The notes under the pieces were generated by a model. The model worked only from the letters and a program-made list of their open reading frames with translations, was not told the origin of the DNA and searched no databases. Both the position numbers and the translations under genes were made by a program. 64,000 nucleotides of DNA from Chitinophagales bacterium (GTDB lineage Bacteria > Bacteroidota > Bacteroidia > Chitinophagales > JADIYW01): assembly GCA_020636545.1 (NCBI GenBank), contig JACJXS010000010.1, forward strand, positions 124,001-188,000, written 5' to 3'. Shown piece by piece: positions 9,305-17,592 of the stretch; the stretch's first letter is position 1; the number at the start of each line of letters is the position of its first letter.

Positions 9305-10135
9305 TTATTTAGAAAAAATACCTTTCCGTTTTTTCAATCCCTCATTGATAAGTTCTTTTACGGCACTTTTTACTTGCTTATTCATATCTTCCATAATATG
9401 CTCTCTTCCAATATCGCCTTCAAAATAAATTGGCTCACCGAAATGCATAATGACCTTTGATGGAAAAACAAACGGAAATAATGTAGGAAAAGAGGGTGCT
9501 TTTATCAACTTACTTATAAAATCTATATTTCCATAGTTGATTAAAATTTCCTCACAACCCACAATCCCAACTGGTATAATTGGTGTTTTTGTTTTTACCG
9601 CCATATAAATATAACCATTACCAAATCTTTGTAGCTGATACTTCAATTTTGTTGGCTTTGCAATACCTCTTGCTCCTTCTGGAAAAACCATAACAGCTTC
9701 ATCATTTTCCAACATCTTGATACAGTTTTCTGGATCCCCTAAAGTACCACCCCAAGAAGAAAACAATGAACTAAAAAAAGGAATAGTAGGTATAAATCGT
9801 TCATACATACCTTTGGGAACTCTAGGCGAATATTGGTTAGTAATTAATGCATACCCTAATAAAATAGCATCTATAGGCAGCTGTCCGCTATGATTGGCAA
9901 TAATCAATACACGTCCATCTTTAGGAATATTTTCTAAGCCATAAGTTTCTACACGGAAATATTTTTCATAGAAAAATCGACCCGCTTCTACAAAAGGCTC
10001 AATTCCTTTAAGATTGAAACCCCAAGCATCATAACCATAACTTCCAACTTTATTTGGAAATTTAGAAATAAAGTCTTTATTCTTGTCTTTATCGCCTATT
10101 AGATTTTGAATGCTATCTATGAAACCCATACTCAA
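9305..10135 (-). CDS. Lysophospholipid acyltransferase family protein (PlsC-like)
   Basis: A 276-residue glycerolipid acyltransferase. The catalytic block reads IANHSGQLPIDA, where His and Asp are six residues apart instead of the usual four, as in MGAT-like members of the superfamily. The second motif FPEGARG (about residues 149-155) binds the glycerol phosphate. A third segment, PIIPVGIVGCEE, follows. A role in phospholipid or storage-lipid acylation is family knowledge; the exact acceptor is unknown. It lies downstream of the sulfite reductase gene on the same strand, with a gap of about 100 bases. Confidence 0.85.
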   Translation of the reverse strand: MSMGFIDSIQNLIGDKDKNKDFISKFPNKVGSYGYDAWGFNLKGIEPFVEAGRFFYEKYFRVETYGLENIPKDGRVLIIANHSGQLPIDAILLGYALITNQYSPRVPKGMYERFIPTIPFFSSLFSSWGGTLGDPENCIKMLENDEAVMVFPEGARGIAKPTKLKYQLQRFGNGYIYMAVKTKTPIIPVGIVGCEEILINYGNIDFISKLIKAPSFPTLFPFVFPSKVIMHFGEPIYFEGDIGREHIMEDMNKQVKSAVKELINEGLKKRKGIFSK

Positions 10136-10239
10136 ACCTACATAATAAAATTGATAATTGAAAGCAATTCCGAATAAACAAAAGATAATATTTTTATCAT
10201 TTGTTGTATATCACTTATCTTATAAGTTAATATCTATAA

Positions 10240-12363
10240 CTATGCTTTATAAGCACTTTCTAATACCACTTTCTCAGCATTCGTTATTGTTGCTCTGTGT
10301 ACCAATACTTCCTCAAGAAAACTATTATAACGAGCGACATATTGCTGTGCAAAATCGGCATCTGGTTCATTTTTATTAATACTTAATACTAGATTTTCAA
10401 ATCCACCATCAACTGGAACAATTGCTGTTTCAACATAATGCTCATCAAAATCTTTCAGTATTTTAATTTGTGTATTACATTCCACATCTTTACTCAATAA
10501 AAGTGCTTTTGCCGCTACGACAAAACCAGTATAAGCATAATAAATGGCTTCTGCATAAAGTTGATTTTGCATAGCTTCATTCGCTTCTTCTTGTTTTATT
10601 TTAGCATCATTTACAATTATGCCTACCATATCATAAGATGCACCAGCACACTCACCCACACCAACTTCAGGTGTAAAATAATTTTCATGTCCGTGGTCAA
10701 AATAATCATCATCTACAAACTTAGTTGGGTCTGCAAATGGCTTCAATAACGTATAAAAATAATTCTTTCCTTGTCTTCTATAATATGTATTAAAATATTC
10801 CTCATCAGTAGCATTTGCTTCATAATCATTAAGAATAGTACGTAGAGCATCGGTCATTTTTTTAGTTGGCAGTTTCACCACCTTATCTCCAATTACACCA
10901 ACGCCAGTTTCATCAACACCTCCACCTAATATCACTTGCATTGCTGGTGCAACTTTATCTCCTACTCTGATAGAGCTACCATGTAAACCAATATTTGCAG
11001 CCATGTGTTGTCCGCAAGCATTCATACAGCCACTCATTCTGATATTTAAGTATTTGTCATAAATTAATTCAGGATATTCTTTTTGAATAACATCTTCTAA
11101 TATTCTAGCTAATGTCATACTATTCGTTACACCCAAATTACAAGTATCTGTACCTGGACAAGTAGTAATATCCGCAATTGTTCCGAATCCAGGATTGGCC
11201 AATCCTAAACTATCCAAAACTGAATATACATAAGGCAAAGCCGCTGGGCGTATAAACTTCAACAACAAACCTTGATTCATGGTTACACGCATATCTTGTG
11301 ATGCATAATCATTGGCCAATTGAGCAATAGTCCTTGCTGTGTCAGGTTTTATATCGCCATTTGTTACTTTTAGATATACACCATAAAAGCCTTTTTGTTT
11401 TTGTTCAAATGTATTTGTATTTAACCAATCTTGGTATCTCTTTTTATCTTCGATAATTACATCAGGAACAAGTTTTTCAGGTGCTGGTTGAGCTTCAGGA
11501 ATTAAATTCAAATCAATCTTAAAAGACTTATGTTTGGTAGCTGTACGCTCCTCTTCTACTAATTCCATCCACTTTTCCATTCCTAAATCTTTTATCAAAT
11601 ATTTCATTCTAGCTTTATGACGTCGTAATCTTTCTCCATATCTATCAAACACTCTTAAAGCAGCCTCCATAAATGGAATAATTTGGTCTTCTTCTATAAA
11701 ATCAAAAGCTTTTTGAGCCAAAAACGTCTGAGCTCCTAATCCTCCACCAACAACTAAACTAAAACCTCGTTTCCCATCTTGAATTTTAGGAATAAATCCA
11801 AAATCATGAATAAATGTGAAAGCACTATCCTCTTCTGAAGCAGAGAAACCAATCTTCATTTTTCTACCCATGTCTTGACAAATTGGGTTGCGAATAAATG
11901 TACTATATGCTGTATAAGCATAAGGAGAAACATCAAACAATTCATTTGGGTCGATACCTGCGGTTGAAGATGCTGTAACATTTCTTACTGTATTTCCACA
12001 AGCTTCTCTAGCATGTAAACCACAATCTGCTAAACCTGCCCAAACATAAGGTGCATCAGTTACTTTTACGTAATGCAACTGTATATCTTGTCTGGTTGTA
12101 AAATGCAAATTAGAAGATGCATAAGTTTCTGACAATTCTGCAATACGAACTAACTGAGCTGGGTTCAATCTGCCCATCGGAATTTTAATCCTAAACATGT
12201 GTACACCCAACTGACGCTGTCCATAAACACCACGAGTTAATCTAAATTGCTTAAATTTATCTCCATGCATTGTACCATCAATGAATGCACCAATTTTAAT
12301 TTGTAATTCTTTGATATCTTTTGCCGTTTCGGGTGATACATTTTCTGTGATAGTTACACTCAT
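10240..12363 (-). CDS. Assimilatory sulfite (or nitrite) reductase with C-terminal HEPN-like domain
   Basis: A 707-residue siroheme/4Fe-4S reductase. Two ferredoxin-like half domains precede each catalytic half (HFTTRQDIQLHYV at 87-99; RVTMNQGLLLKF at 359-370). The cluster-siroheme cysteines are intact: C402 and C408 in TCPGTDTCN, C446 and C450 in SGCMNACGQH. After about residue 585 there is an extra ~120-residue helical tail beginning near KQEEANEAMQNQLYAEAIYYA, resembling a HEPN domain, which simple NirA/CysI proteins lack. The Cys-rich leader peptide upstream points to sulfite reduction for cysteine supply rather than nitrite use. The electron donor is probably ferredoxin. Confidence 0.9.
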   Translation of the reverse strand: MSVTITENVSPETAKDIKELQIKIGAFIDGTMHGDKFKQFRLTRGVYGQRQLGVHMFRIKIPMGRLNPAQLVRIAELSETYASSNLHFTTRQDIQLHYVKVTDAPYVWAGLADCGLHAREACGNTVRNVTASSTAGIDPNELFDVSPYAYTAYSTFIRNPICQDMGRKMKIGFSASEEDSAFTFIHDFGFIPKIQDGKRGFSLVVGGGLGAQTFLAQKAFDFIEEDQIIPFMEAALRVFDRYGERLRRHKARMKYLIKDLGMEKWMELVEEERTATKHKSFKIDLNLIPEAQPAPEKLVPDVIIEDKKRYQDWLNTNTFEQKQKGFYGVYLKVTNGDIKPDTARTIAQLANDYASQDMRVTMNQGLLLKFIRPAALPYVYSVLDSLGLANPGFGTIADITTCPGTDTCNLGVTNSMTLARILEDVIQKEYPELIYDKYLNIRMSGCMNACGQHMAANIGLHGSSIRVGDKVAPAMQVILGGGVDETGVGVIGDKVVKLPTKKMTDALRTILNDYEANATDEEYFNTYYRRQGKNYFYTLLKPFADPTKFVDDDYFDHGHENYFTPEVGVGECAGASYDMVGIIVNDAKIKQEEANEAMQNQLYAEAIYYAYTGFVVAAKALLLSKDVECNTQIKILKDFDEHYVETAIVPVDGGFENLVLSINKNEPDADFAQQYVARYNSFLEEVLVHRATITNAEKVVLESAYKA

Positions 12364-12393
12364 TTTTTGTTTATTTTAATTAATTTGATTTAT

Positions 12394-12422
12394 AAAAAAA
12401 CCTATCTTCAATAAGATAGGTT
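12394..12422 (-). terminator. Attenuator terminator in the leader of the sulfite reductase gene
   Basis: A perfect 10-bp stem, AACCTATCTT-ATTG-AAGATAGGTT on the minus strand (arms 12413-12422 and 12399-12408), is followed by a run of seven T. It lies between the Cys leader peptide and the reductase start, so it would end transcription before the gene unless prevented. An upstream GATAGG (about 12447-12452) can pair with CCTATC of the 5' arm as an antiterminator. Confidence 0.8.
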
Positions 12423-12460
12423 ACATATATTTTAATAATAATTTTTGCCCTATCATACCA

Positions 12461-12511
12461 TTAGGTTAGACAACAACTACAACAATTTGATTTTTCAAAA
12501 AACAATTTCAT
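12461..12511 (-). CDS. Cysteine-rich leader peptide of the sulfite reductase attenuator
   Basis: A 16-codon ORF reads MKLFFEKSNCCSCCLT followed by TAA. It has four Cys codons, all TGT, in the block NCCSCC. The ATG is five bases after the -7 box TATATTTG, so the message is nearly leaderless. The stop codon overlaps AACCTAA, a partial copy of the terminator 5' arm, which can compete for pairing. This is the classic leader-peptide arrangement: ribosomes stalled at TGT codons under cysteine shortage would free GATAGG to form the antiterminator. The ORF and hairpins are seen directly; the response to cysteine is inferred. Confidence 0.78.
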   Translation of the reverse strand: MKLFFEKSNCCSCCLT

Positions 12512-12516
12512 TCAAA

Positions 12517-12524
12517 CAAATATA
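12517..12524 (-). promoter_or_regulatory. -7 promoter element (TATATTTG) of the Cys leader
   Basis: TATATTTG on the minus strand matches TAnnTTTG exactly. Only TTTGA separates it from the leader ATG at 12511. By analogy with the rnpB promoter in this window, transcription should begin within one or two bases of that ATG. Confidence 0.65.
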
Positions 12525-12540
12525 AAAAGAAATCTATGAT

Positions 12541-12560
12541 TATGTAACTTTTGTTACATA
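12541..12560. promoter_or_regulatory. Perfect 20-bp palindrome upstream of the Cys leader promoter (operator candidate)
   Basis: TATGTAAC-TTTT-GTTACATA has 8-bp perfect arms and is centred about 38 bases upstream of the predicted transcription start, over the -33 region. The TGTAAC-N4-GTTACA core resembles sites of CRP/FNR-family regulators. It also lies just after the amidase stop codon, but no T-run follows on the minus strand, so a terminator role is less likely. The identity of any regulator is unknown. Confidence 0.5.
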
Positions 12561-12566
12561 AGACTA

Positions 12567-13979
12567 TTAAAATTCATTAATTTTTAAAAATTTATTAACA
12601 CGTTCCACTTCAAAAGCCAAAGACAATAACTTTGCTTCTTCTCCAACATTAGCTGCAAATTGAATTCCAATTGGTAATCTATCTTTACTCATACCCATCG
12701 GCAAAGAAATTGCTGGAGCTCCAGTTATATTTTGTAAAGTAGTAAAATTCACATAACTATTCAACCTAAAAATTACTTCTAAGGTACCTACATTTGGTCC
12801 ATAATGTCCAATTGGTGGAGCAGGATGCGAAAGTGTTGGGCTTAATAAAACATCATATTTGTTAAACAATTGACTATATAGTTCATTATATTGCTTCAAT
12901 CTTTTTATACTAAAAACAGAAGGAATGGACAAGAATGGATAGGCTTTTGCTAAATCTTTTGTAAACTTTGTAGCTTTTAATGGATTAAATTTTAAGCCAT
13001 ATTTTTGATACTCTAACAAAATACTTCCAAAAGACAGAAATGACCAATACATTAAAAAGTCTTTATTGAACTGATAGCTAATTGGATTATCAATAAATTC
13101 AATTTGATGACCTAAGCTTTCACAAAGTTTAGCAGCATTCATCGTCGCATCAACTACATCTCCATGACTTTCTACATCTGTTGTAGATTTCGTAAAAACC
13201 GCTATCTTCAATCGCTTTTTATCAAAATGTTCAACTTTTCCAATTTTAGGCAAATTAGGATTCGTATAAAATTGTTCTAAACCATAAAAATAATTTGCCG
13301 CATCTCGCACACTTCTACAAACGATACCATCAACTGCCATATCTATTGGAGCCATTGCTGATTGTGAAGAGACATTCCGACCTCTTGATGGTTTTAAACC
13401 TACCAAACCACAACAAGAAGCAGGAATACGAATAGAACCTCCTCCATCATTTGCATGTGCAAAAGGCACAACACCTGCAGCCACCAAAGCAGCAGAACCC
13501 GCAGATGAACCACCTGTTGAATGTCCTAAATTCCACGGATTTAGTGTATTTCCTTGTTGTAAGGTTTCTCCGCAAGGCAACAATCCATATTCTGAAGAGC
13601 TACTTTTTCCTAAAACTATACTATCTGTTACTTTTAGAATTTGCTCCACAACTGGATCGTTCTTTTGCTTAGGAATAGAAGGCGTTCCACAACTACCCAT
13701 CAAGGTAGGTAAACCAGCGTAATCATTCAAATCTTTAATAAAAGTTGGAACACCAGCAAACACACCATTGTTACTATATTTCTTATTTGCATTGGTTAAT
13801 GCTCGCTCAAAATCAGGCGTTACAATTGCATTAATAGAAGGATTTGCAAACATTGCTCTATCTATGGCACAAGCCACAGCTTCCTCTCTTGAGATTTCTT
13901 TTTTATTAATCTTTAAAGCTGTTTCTGTCGCATCAAAATCTTCTAAGATACCAATATCGTACGTGTGGATTGTTTTCAT
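12567..13979 (-). CDS. Amidase signature family hydrolase
   Basis: A 470-residue amidase of the GatA/FAAH superfamily. The Ser-cisSer-Lys triad is visible: Lys in TFIKDLNDYAG (about residue 83), cis-Ser in STGGSSAGSAAL, and the nucleophile Ser in DGGGSIRIPASCCG. The C-terminal part keeps NITGAPAISLPMG and GIQFAA. A 6-aminohexanoate-cyclic-dimer hydrolase-like or general amidase role is possible. It is not GatA as far as can be told, because no gatB or gatC is nearby and the C-terminus differs. It is divergent from the his operon. Confidence 0.85.
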   Translation of the reverse strand: MKTIHTYDIGILEDFDATETALKINKKEISREEAVACAIDRAMFANPSINAIVTPDFERALTNANKKYSNNGVFAGVPTFIKDLNDYAGLPTLMGSCGTPSIPKQKNDPVVEQILKVTDSIVLGKSSSSEYGLLPCGETLQQGNTLNPWNLGHSTGGSSAGSAALVAAGVVPFAHANDGGGSIRIPASCCGLVGLKPSRGRNVSSQSAMAPIDMAVDGIVCRSVRDAANYFYGLEQFYTNPNLPKIGKVEHFDKKRLKIAVFTKSTTDVESHGDVVDATMNAAKLCESLGHQIEFIDNPISYQFNKDFLMYWSFLSFGSILLEYQKYGLKFNPLKATKFTKDLAKAYPFLSIPSVFSIKRLKQYNELYSQLFNKYDVLLSPTLSHPAPPIGHYGPNVGTLEVIFRLNSYVNFTTLQNITGAPAISLPMGMSKDRLPIGIQFAANVGEEAKLLSLAFEVERVNKFLKINEF

Positions 13980-14109
13980 CTATATATTTATATTTTCTAA
14001 AAATAACTAAATTTTCTTTCTAAAATGGGATTTATAAAACACAAAATCTTTAAAAATACACTATAAGTACATATAACTATTATTTAAAATTACGTTATCT
14101 AAATATCCT

Positions 14110-14117
14110 TATCTTTG
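14110..14117 (+). promoter_or_regulatory. -7 promoter element (TATCTTTG) of the his operon
   Basis: TATCTTTG matches TAnnTTTG and ends eight bases before the ATG of the His leader ORF at 14125. No clear TTG box was seen at the -33 position. It would drive the leader and hisGDC. Confidence 0.55.
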
Positions 14118-14124
14118 TTTTTAG

Positions 14125-14175
14125 ATGAAAGCAATCGCATTTATTTTACATTCTCAATTCCATCACTCCAAGTAG
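14125..14175 (+). CDS. Histidine-containing leader peptide of the his operon
   Basis: A 16-codon ORF reads MKAIAFILHSQFHHSK followed by TAG. Three His codons are present (CAT, CAT, CAC), two of them adjacent near the end. The stop codon lies in the loop and 3' arm of a perfect hairpin (CACTCC/GGAGTG), so a ribosome stalled at the His pair would keep that hairpin open. It sits between a promoter box and hisG, where his attenuators occur in other bacteria. With only three His codons the signal is weaker than in the Cys leader. Function is inferred. Confidence 0.58.
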   Translation: MKAIAFILHSQFHHSK

Positions 14176-14180
14176 GAGTG
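14164..14180 (+). terminator. Candidate attenuator hairpin before hisG
   Basis: CACTCC-AAGTA-GGAGTG forms a perfect 6-bp stem and is followed by TATTTTATATTTTC, which is T-rich though not a pure run. It overlaps the last three codons and the stop of the His leader peptide. A second, weak AT-rich stem (14221-14240, ATTCACTT/AAGTAAT) lies just before the hisG start. Confidence 0.5.
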
Positions 14181-14248
14181 TATTTTATATTTTCATCAAT
14201 CTTTCTATTTATTTATATTTATTCACTTTACTAAAGTAATTTTATACT

Positions 14249-15106
14249 ATGTCAATATTAAAATTAGCGATACAAAAAAAAGGACGTTTAAGCGAAAAAT
14301 CAATCGAATTGATAAACGAATGTGCTATTTCATTTCCAAATAGTACAGGAAAACTAGTTGCAAAATGCTATGATTTTCCTATGGAAATTTTATTCTTACG
14401 TGATGATGATATTCCAGATTATGTACAAGATGGTGTTGCTGATATTGGAATTGTTGGAGAAAATGTTGCCGTTGAATCTGATAAAAATGTCGATGATATT
14501 TTAAAAATGGGATTCGGAAAATGTCGCCTATCATTAGCTGTTCCTCGCAGTTTTCAATACAACTCTATTCAAGACTTACAAGGAAAATCTATTGCAACAT
14601 CTTACCCAAAAATTCTAAAAAACTATTTAGACAAACACAATATTCAAGCTGAAATACATGTCATTTCTGGCTCAGTAGAAATTGCTCCAAGCATTGGATT
14701 AGCAGATGCTATTTGTGATATCGTTTCCACAGGTTCAACATTATTAAGTAATGGATTGAAAGAGGTAGAACAAATATTTCATTCAGAAGCCATCATCATT
14801 GGGAATAAAAACTTATCAGAAGATAAAAAAGTAATCTTAGATGATTTCTTATTCAGATTAAATGCCGTACGAAAAGCTAAAAAGAATAAATATATTTTAT
14901 TAAATGCACCAAATGCAAGCTTAGATAAAATTATTCAAATTTTACCAGGCATTAAAAGTCCAACAGTTTTACCACTGGCAGAAAATGGTTGGAGTTCTGT
15001 ACATTCCGTAATTACAGAAAAAGATTTTTGGCAAATCATTCAACAATTAAAAGAAGCAGGCGCCGAGGGTATTTTAGTAATGCCTATCGAACAAATGATT
15101 GACTAA
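14249..15106 (+). CDS. hisG: ATP phosphoribosyltransferase, long form (HisG-L)
   Basis: First step of histidine synthesis: joins ATP and PRPP. The start is ATGTCAATATTAAAATTAG (MSILKLAIQKKGRLSEKS). Catalytic-domain motifs include DIGIVGENV, CRLSLAVP and DAICDIVSTGSTL. At 285 residues it contains the extra ~75-residue C-terminal ACT-like domain (about 210-285), the histidine feedback site of the long form, so no HisZ partner is needed. First gene of hisG-hisD-hisC; the other his genes are not in the window. Its stop lies 10 bases before the hisD ATG. Confidence 0.96.
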   Translation: MSILKLAIQKKGRLSEKSIELINECAISFPNSTGKLVAKCYDFPMEILFLRDDDIPDYVQDGVADIGIVGENVAVESDKNVDDILKMGFGKCRLSLAVPRSFQYNSIQDLQGKSIATSYPKILKNYLDKHNIQAEIHVISGSVEIAPSIGLADAICDIVSTGSTLLSNGLKEVEQIFHSEAIIIGNKNLSEDKKVILDDFLFRLNAVRKAKKNKYILLNAPNASLDKIIQILPGIKSPTVLPLAENGWSSVHSVITEKDFWQIIQQLKEAGAEGILVMPIEQMID

Positions 15107-15116
15107 AACAGAGATT

Positions 15117-16412
15117 ATGCAAACTGTAAAATATCCTCAAAAAGGACAAGAATATATCGAAATCACTAAGAGAGCAACATCTAATACTTCAGAAATTACC
15201 GAGCGAGTAAAAACCATCTTACAAGATGTGCAACAGAATGGAGATGCTGCATTGAAAAGCTTTTCTGAAAAATTTGACAAAGTACAATTAGAAACCTTTC
15301 AAGTTAGCAATAATGAAATTAAAGAGGCAATAGCTTTAGTTCCTGAAGAATTAAAAAAAGCGATTCAAACTGCCTATCAAAATATTGAAAAATTTCATCA
15401 ACAACAGGTTCCTACTATTAATGTTATAGAGACAACTATTGGCGTAAAATGTTGGCGACAAAATAGTGCAATTTCAAATGTAGGTATTTATATTCCTGGC
15501 GGAACTGCACCTTTATTCTCGACTGTTTTGATGTTGGCAATTCCCGCTAAGATTGCTGGATGTCAAAATATTGTTCTTTGTTCACCTCCAAACCTAGAAG
15601 GAAAAATCCATGAAGCAATTCTTTACACGGCTAATCTCTGTGGTGTAACCCAAATTTATAAAGTAGGAGGAGCTCAAGCAGTAGCTTCATTAGCTTATGG
15701 AACGGAAAGTATTCCAAAAGTAGATAAGATTTTTGGTCCAGGAAACCAATATGTAACCATCGCTAAGCAATTAGTAAATGTTGCTGGTACAGCGATTGAT
15801 ATGCCAGCTGGTCCAAGTGAAGTATTGGTTATCGGAGATAAAAATGCAAATGCAGATTTTATTGCTGCCGATTTATTAGCACAATCAGAACATGGTACAG
15901 ATAGCCAGTCTATTTTTGTAACTGATAGCGAGGATAAATTAAAAGAAGTAGAAATTGCTATTTTACAACAATTAGAACTATTACCTAGAAAAGAAATCAC
16001 TAAAAAAGCATTAGAAAATGCAAGGTTGGTATTGTTGAATAACTTAGATGAGTGTATGGACTTTTCTAATTTTTATGCTCCAGAACATTTAATTATTCAA
16101 ACAGATAATGCAGATGAATTAGCTCAAAAGGTAATCAATGCTGGTTCTGTTTTTATTGGAGCCTATTCTCCTGAAAGTGCTGGTGATTATGCAAGTGGCA
16201 CCAATCACACTTTACCTACGCATGGATTTGCAACTGCTTATAGTGGAGTAAGTTTAGATAGTTTTGTAAAAAAAATTACTTTCCAAAAATTATCCAAAGA
16301 AGGATTGAAAAATATAGGAGAAACTGTTGAAATAATGGCAAGTTATGAAGCATTAGATGCTCATAAAAATTCAGTTACTATTCGACTAAATGCAAAAACT
16401 AACCAAGACTAA
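15117..16412 (+). CDS. hisD: Histidinol dehydrogenase
   Basis: Catalyses the last two oxidations to histidine, using NAD and zinc. Motifs include IPGGTAPLFSTVLM, KVGGAQAVASLAYGT, DMPAGPSEVLVIGD and LLAQSEHGTDSQ; the latter two carry the zinc and catalytic region. The ATG at 15117 gives MQTVKYPQKG and 431 residues, the usual length. A TTG at 15099 overlapping the hisG end would add six residues and is less likely. hisC begins seven bases after the stop. Confidence 0.95.
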   Translation: MQTVKYPQKGQEYIEITKRATSNTSEITERVKTILQDVQQNGDAALKSFSEKFDKVQLETFQVSNNEIKEAIALVPEELKKAIQTAYQNIEKFHQQQVPTINVIETTIGVKCWRQNSAISNVGIYIPGGTAPLFSTVLMLAIPAKIAGCQNIVLCSPPNLEGKIHEAILYTANLCGVTQIYKVGGAQAVASLAYGTESIPKVDKIFGPGNQYVTIAKQLVNVAGTAIDMPAGPSEVLVIGDKNANADFIAADLLAQSEHGTDSQSIFVTDSEDKLKEVEIAILQQLELLPRKEITKKALENARLVLLNNLDECMDFSNFYAPEHLIIQTDNADELAQKVINAGSVFIGAYSPESAGDYASGTNHTLPTHGFATAYSGVSLDSFVKKITFQKLSKEGLKNIGETVEIMASYEALDAHKNSVTIRLNAKTNQD

Positions 16413-16419
16413 AATCGTA

Positions 16420-17496
16420 ATGAAAAAAATAAACATAGACAATATTGTCAATACACACGTCAAAAAAATGAGTGCCTACTCATCGGCACGTGCTGAATAT
16501 AAAGGAAAAAATGCAATATTCTTAGATGCAAACGAGAATAGTATTGGTTCTGTTACCAAAACAATTCATAATAGATATCCTGATCCTTTACAAATAAAAG
16601 TAAAAGAGGAACTAGCAAAATTAGAATCTGTAACAATTGAAAAAATATTTTTGGGTAATGGAAGTGATGAATGTATTGACGTTCTTATTCGCTGTTTTTG
16701 TGAATCAGGCAATGACAATATAATGACATTTCCTCCAGTATTTTCAATGTACGAACATGCTGCACATATTCAAAATATAGGAGTTGAAGAAGTTTTACTA
16801 CTCCCTAAAACTTTCCAATTGGATATGGATACCATTTTATCCAAAATAAAAACAAATCAGCAATTAAAAATCATTTTTATTTGTTCGCCTAACAATCCAA
16901 CTGGGAATTTAATTAACAAAGAAGATATTGAAACGATATTAAATTCATTTGATGGTTTAGTAGTTGTAGATGAAGCCTATCAAGATTTCGCTAACAATAA
17001 ATCTTGGGTAAGTAGAATCAATGAATTTGAGAACTTAGTTGTTATTAAAACGTTCTCAAAAGTTTGGGGAATGGCAGATGCTCGAATTGGAATGTTGTTT
17101 GCAAATAAATCTATTATTGATTATATGAACATTATTAAGATGCCTTATAATGTAAACCAAAATTCTCAAAACTTAGCTCTTGAAGCCTTACAAAATTTAG
17201 CACAAAAGAATAATTTCGTTGTAAAATTAAATGAAGGCAAAAAATACTTATTGAAGGAACTAAAACAAATCTCTTATATCCAAAAGGTATATCCATCTGA
17301 TGCGAATTTTATTGTAATAAAAATAGACGATGCGAATCATTTATATCACTATTTGACCAATCAACATATCATCGTTAGAAATAGAGACAAAGCTCCATTA
17401 ATGAAAGGTTGTTTGCGTATAAGCATCGGCACACAAAAAGAAAATGAACTTTTAATTGATCAATTAAAAAATTATAAAGTACCTTCCCATTCATAA
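16420..17496 (+). CDS. hisC: Histidinol-phosphate aminotransferase
   Basis: Transfers the amino group from glutamate to imidazole-acetol phosphate, with PLP. The start at 16420 gives MKKINIDNIVNTHVKKM and 358 residues. A frame extension back into hisD is possible but lacks family-like sequence. SPNNPTGN is at about 156-163, VVVDEAYQDF at 181-190, and the PLP lysine is K214 in KTFSKVWGMADARIG. It is the last gene of the his cluster. The next gene, metK, has its own promoter box. Confidence 0.95.
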   Translation: MKKINIDNIVNTHVKKMSAYSSARAEYKGKNAIFLDANENSIGSVTKTIHNRYPDPLQIKVKEELAKLESVTIEKIFLGNGSDECIDVLIRCFCESGNDNIMTFPPVFSMYEHAAHIQNIGVEEVLLLPKTFQLDMDTILSKIKTNQQLKIIFICSPNNPTGNLINKEDIETILNSFDGLVVVDEAYQDFANNKSWVSRINEFENLVVIKTFSKVWGMADARIGMLFANKSIIDYMNIIKMPYNVNQNSQNLALEALQNLAQKNNFVVKLNEGKKYLLKELKQISYIQKVYPSDANFIVIKIDDANHLYHYLTNQHIIVRNRDKAPLMKGCLRISIGTQKENELLIDQLKNYKVPSHS

Positions 17497-17592
17497 AATT
17501 GCTTAAAATAAGAAGTGATTATTAAGAAAATTATTGACTTTTAATTATATTTGAGCATTAAAAAATAAACACTAACAAATAAAAGAACAAAT

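Noticed and set aside
10158..10379. 73-residue plus-strand ORF near the sulfite reductase 3' end
   Set aside because: It overlaps the well-supported reductase gene and has no recognisable sequence pattern.
17497..17592. SAM riboswitch before metK
   Set aside because: The 96 bases hold a promoter box but no conserved riboswitch core or strong stems.
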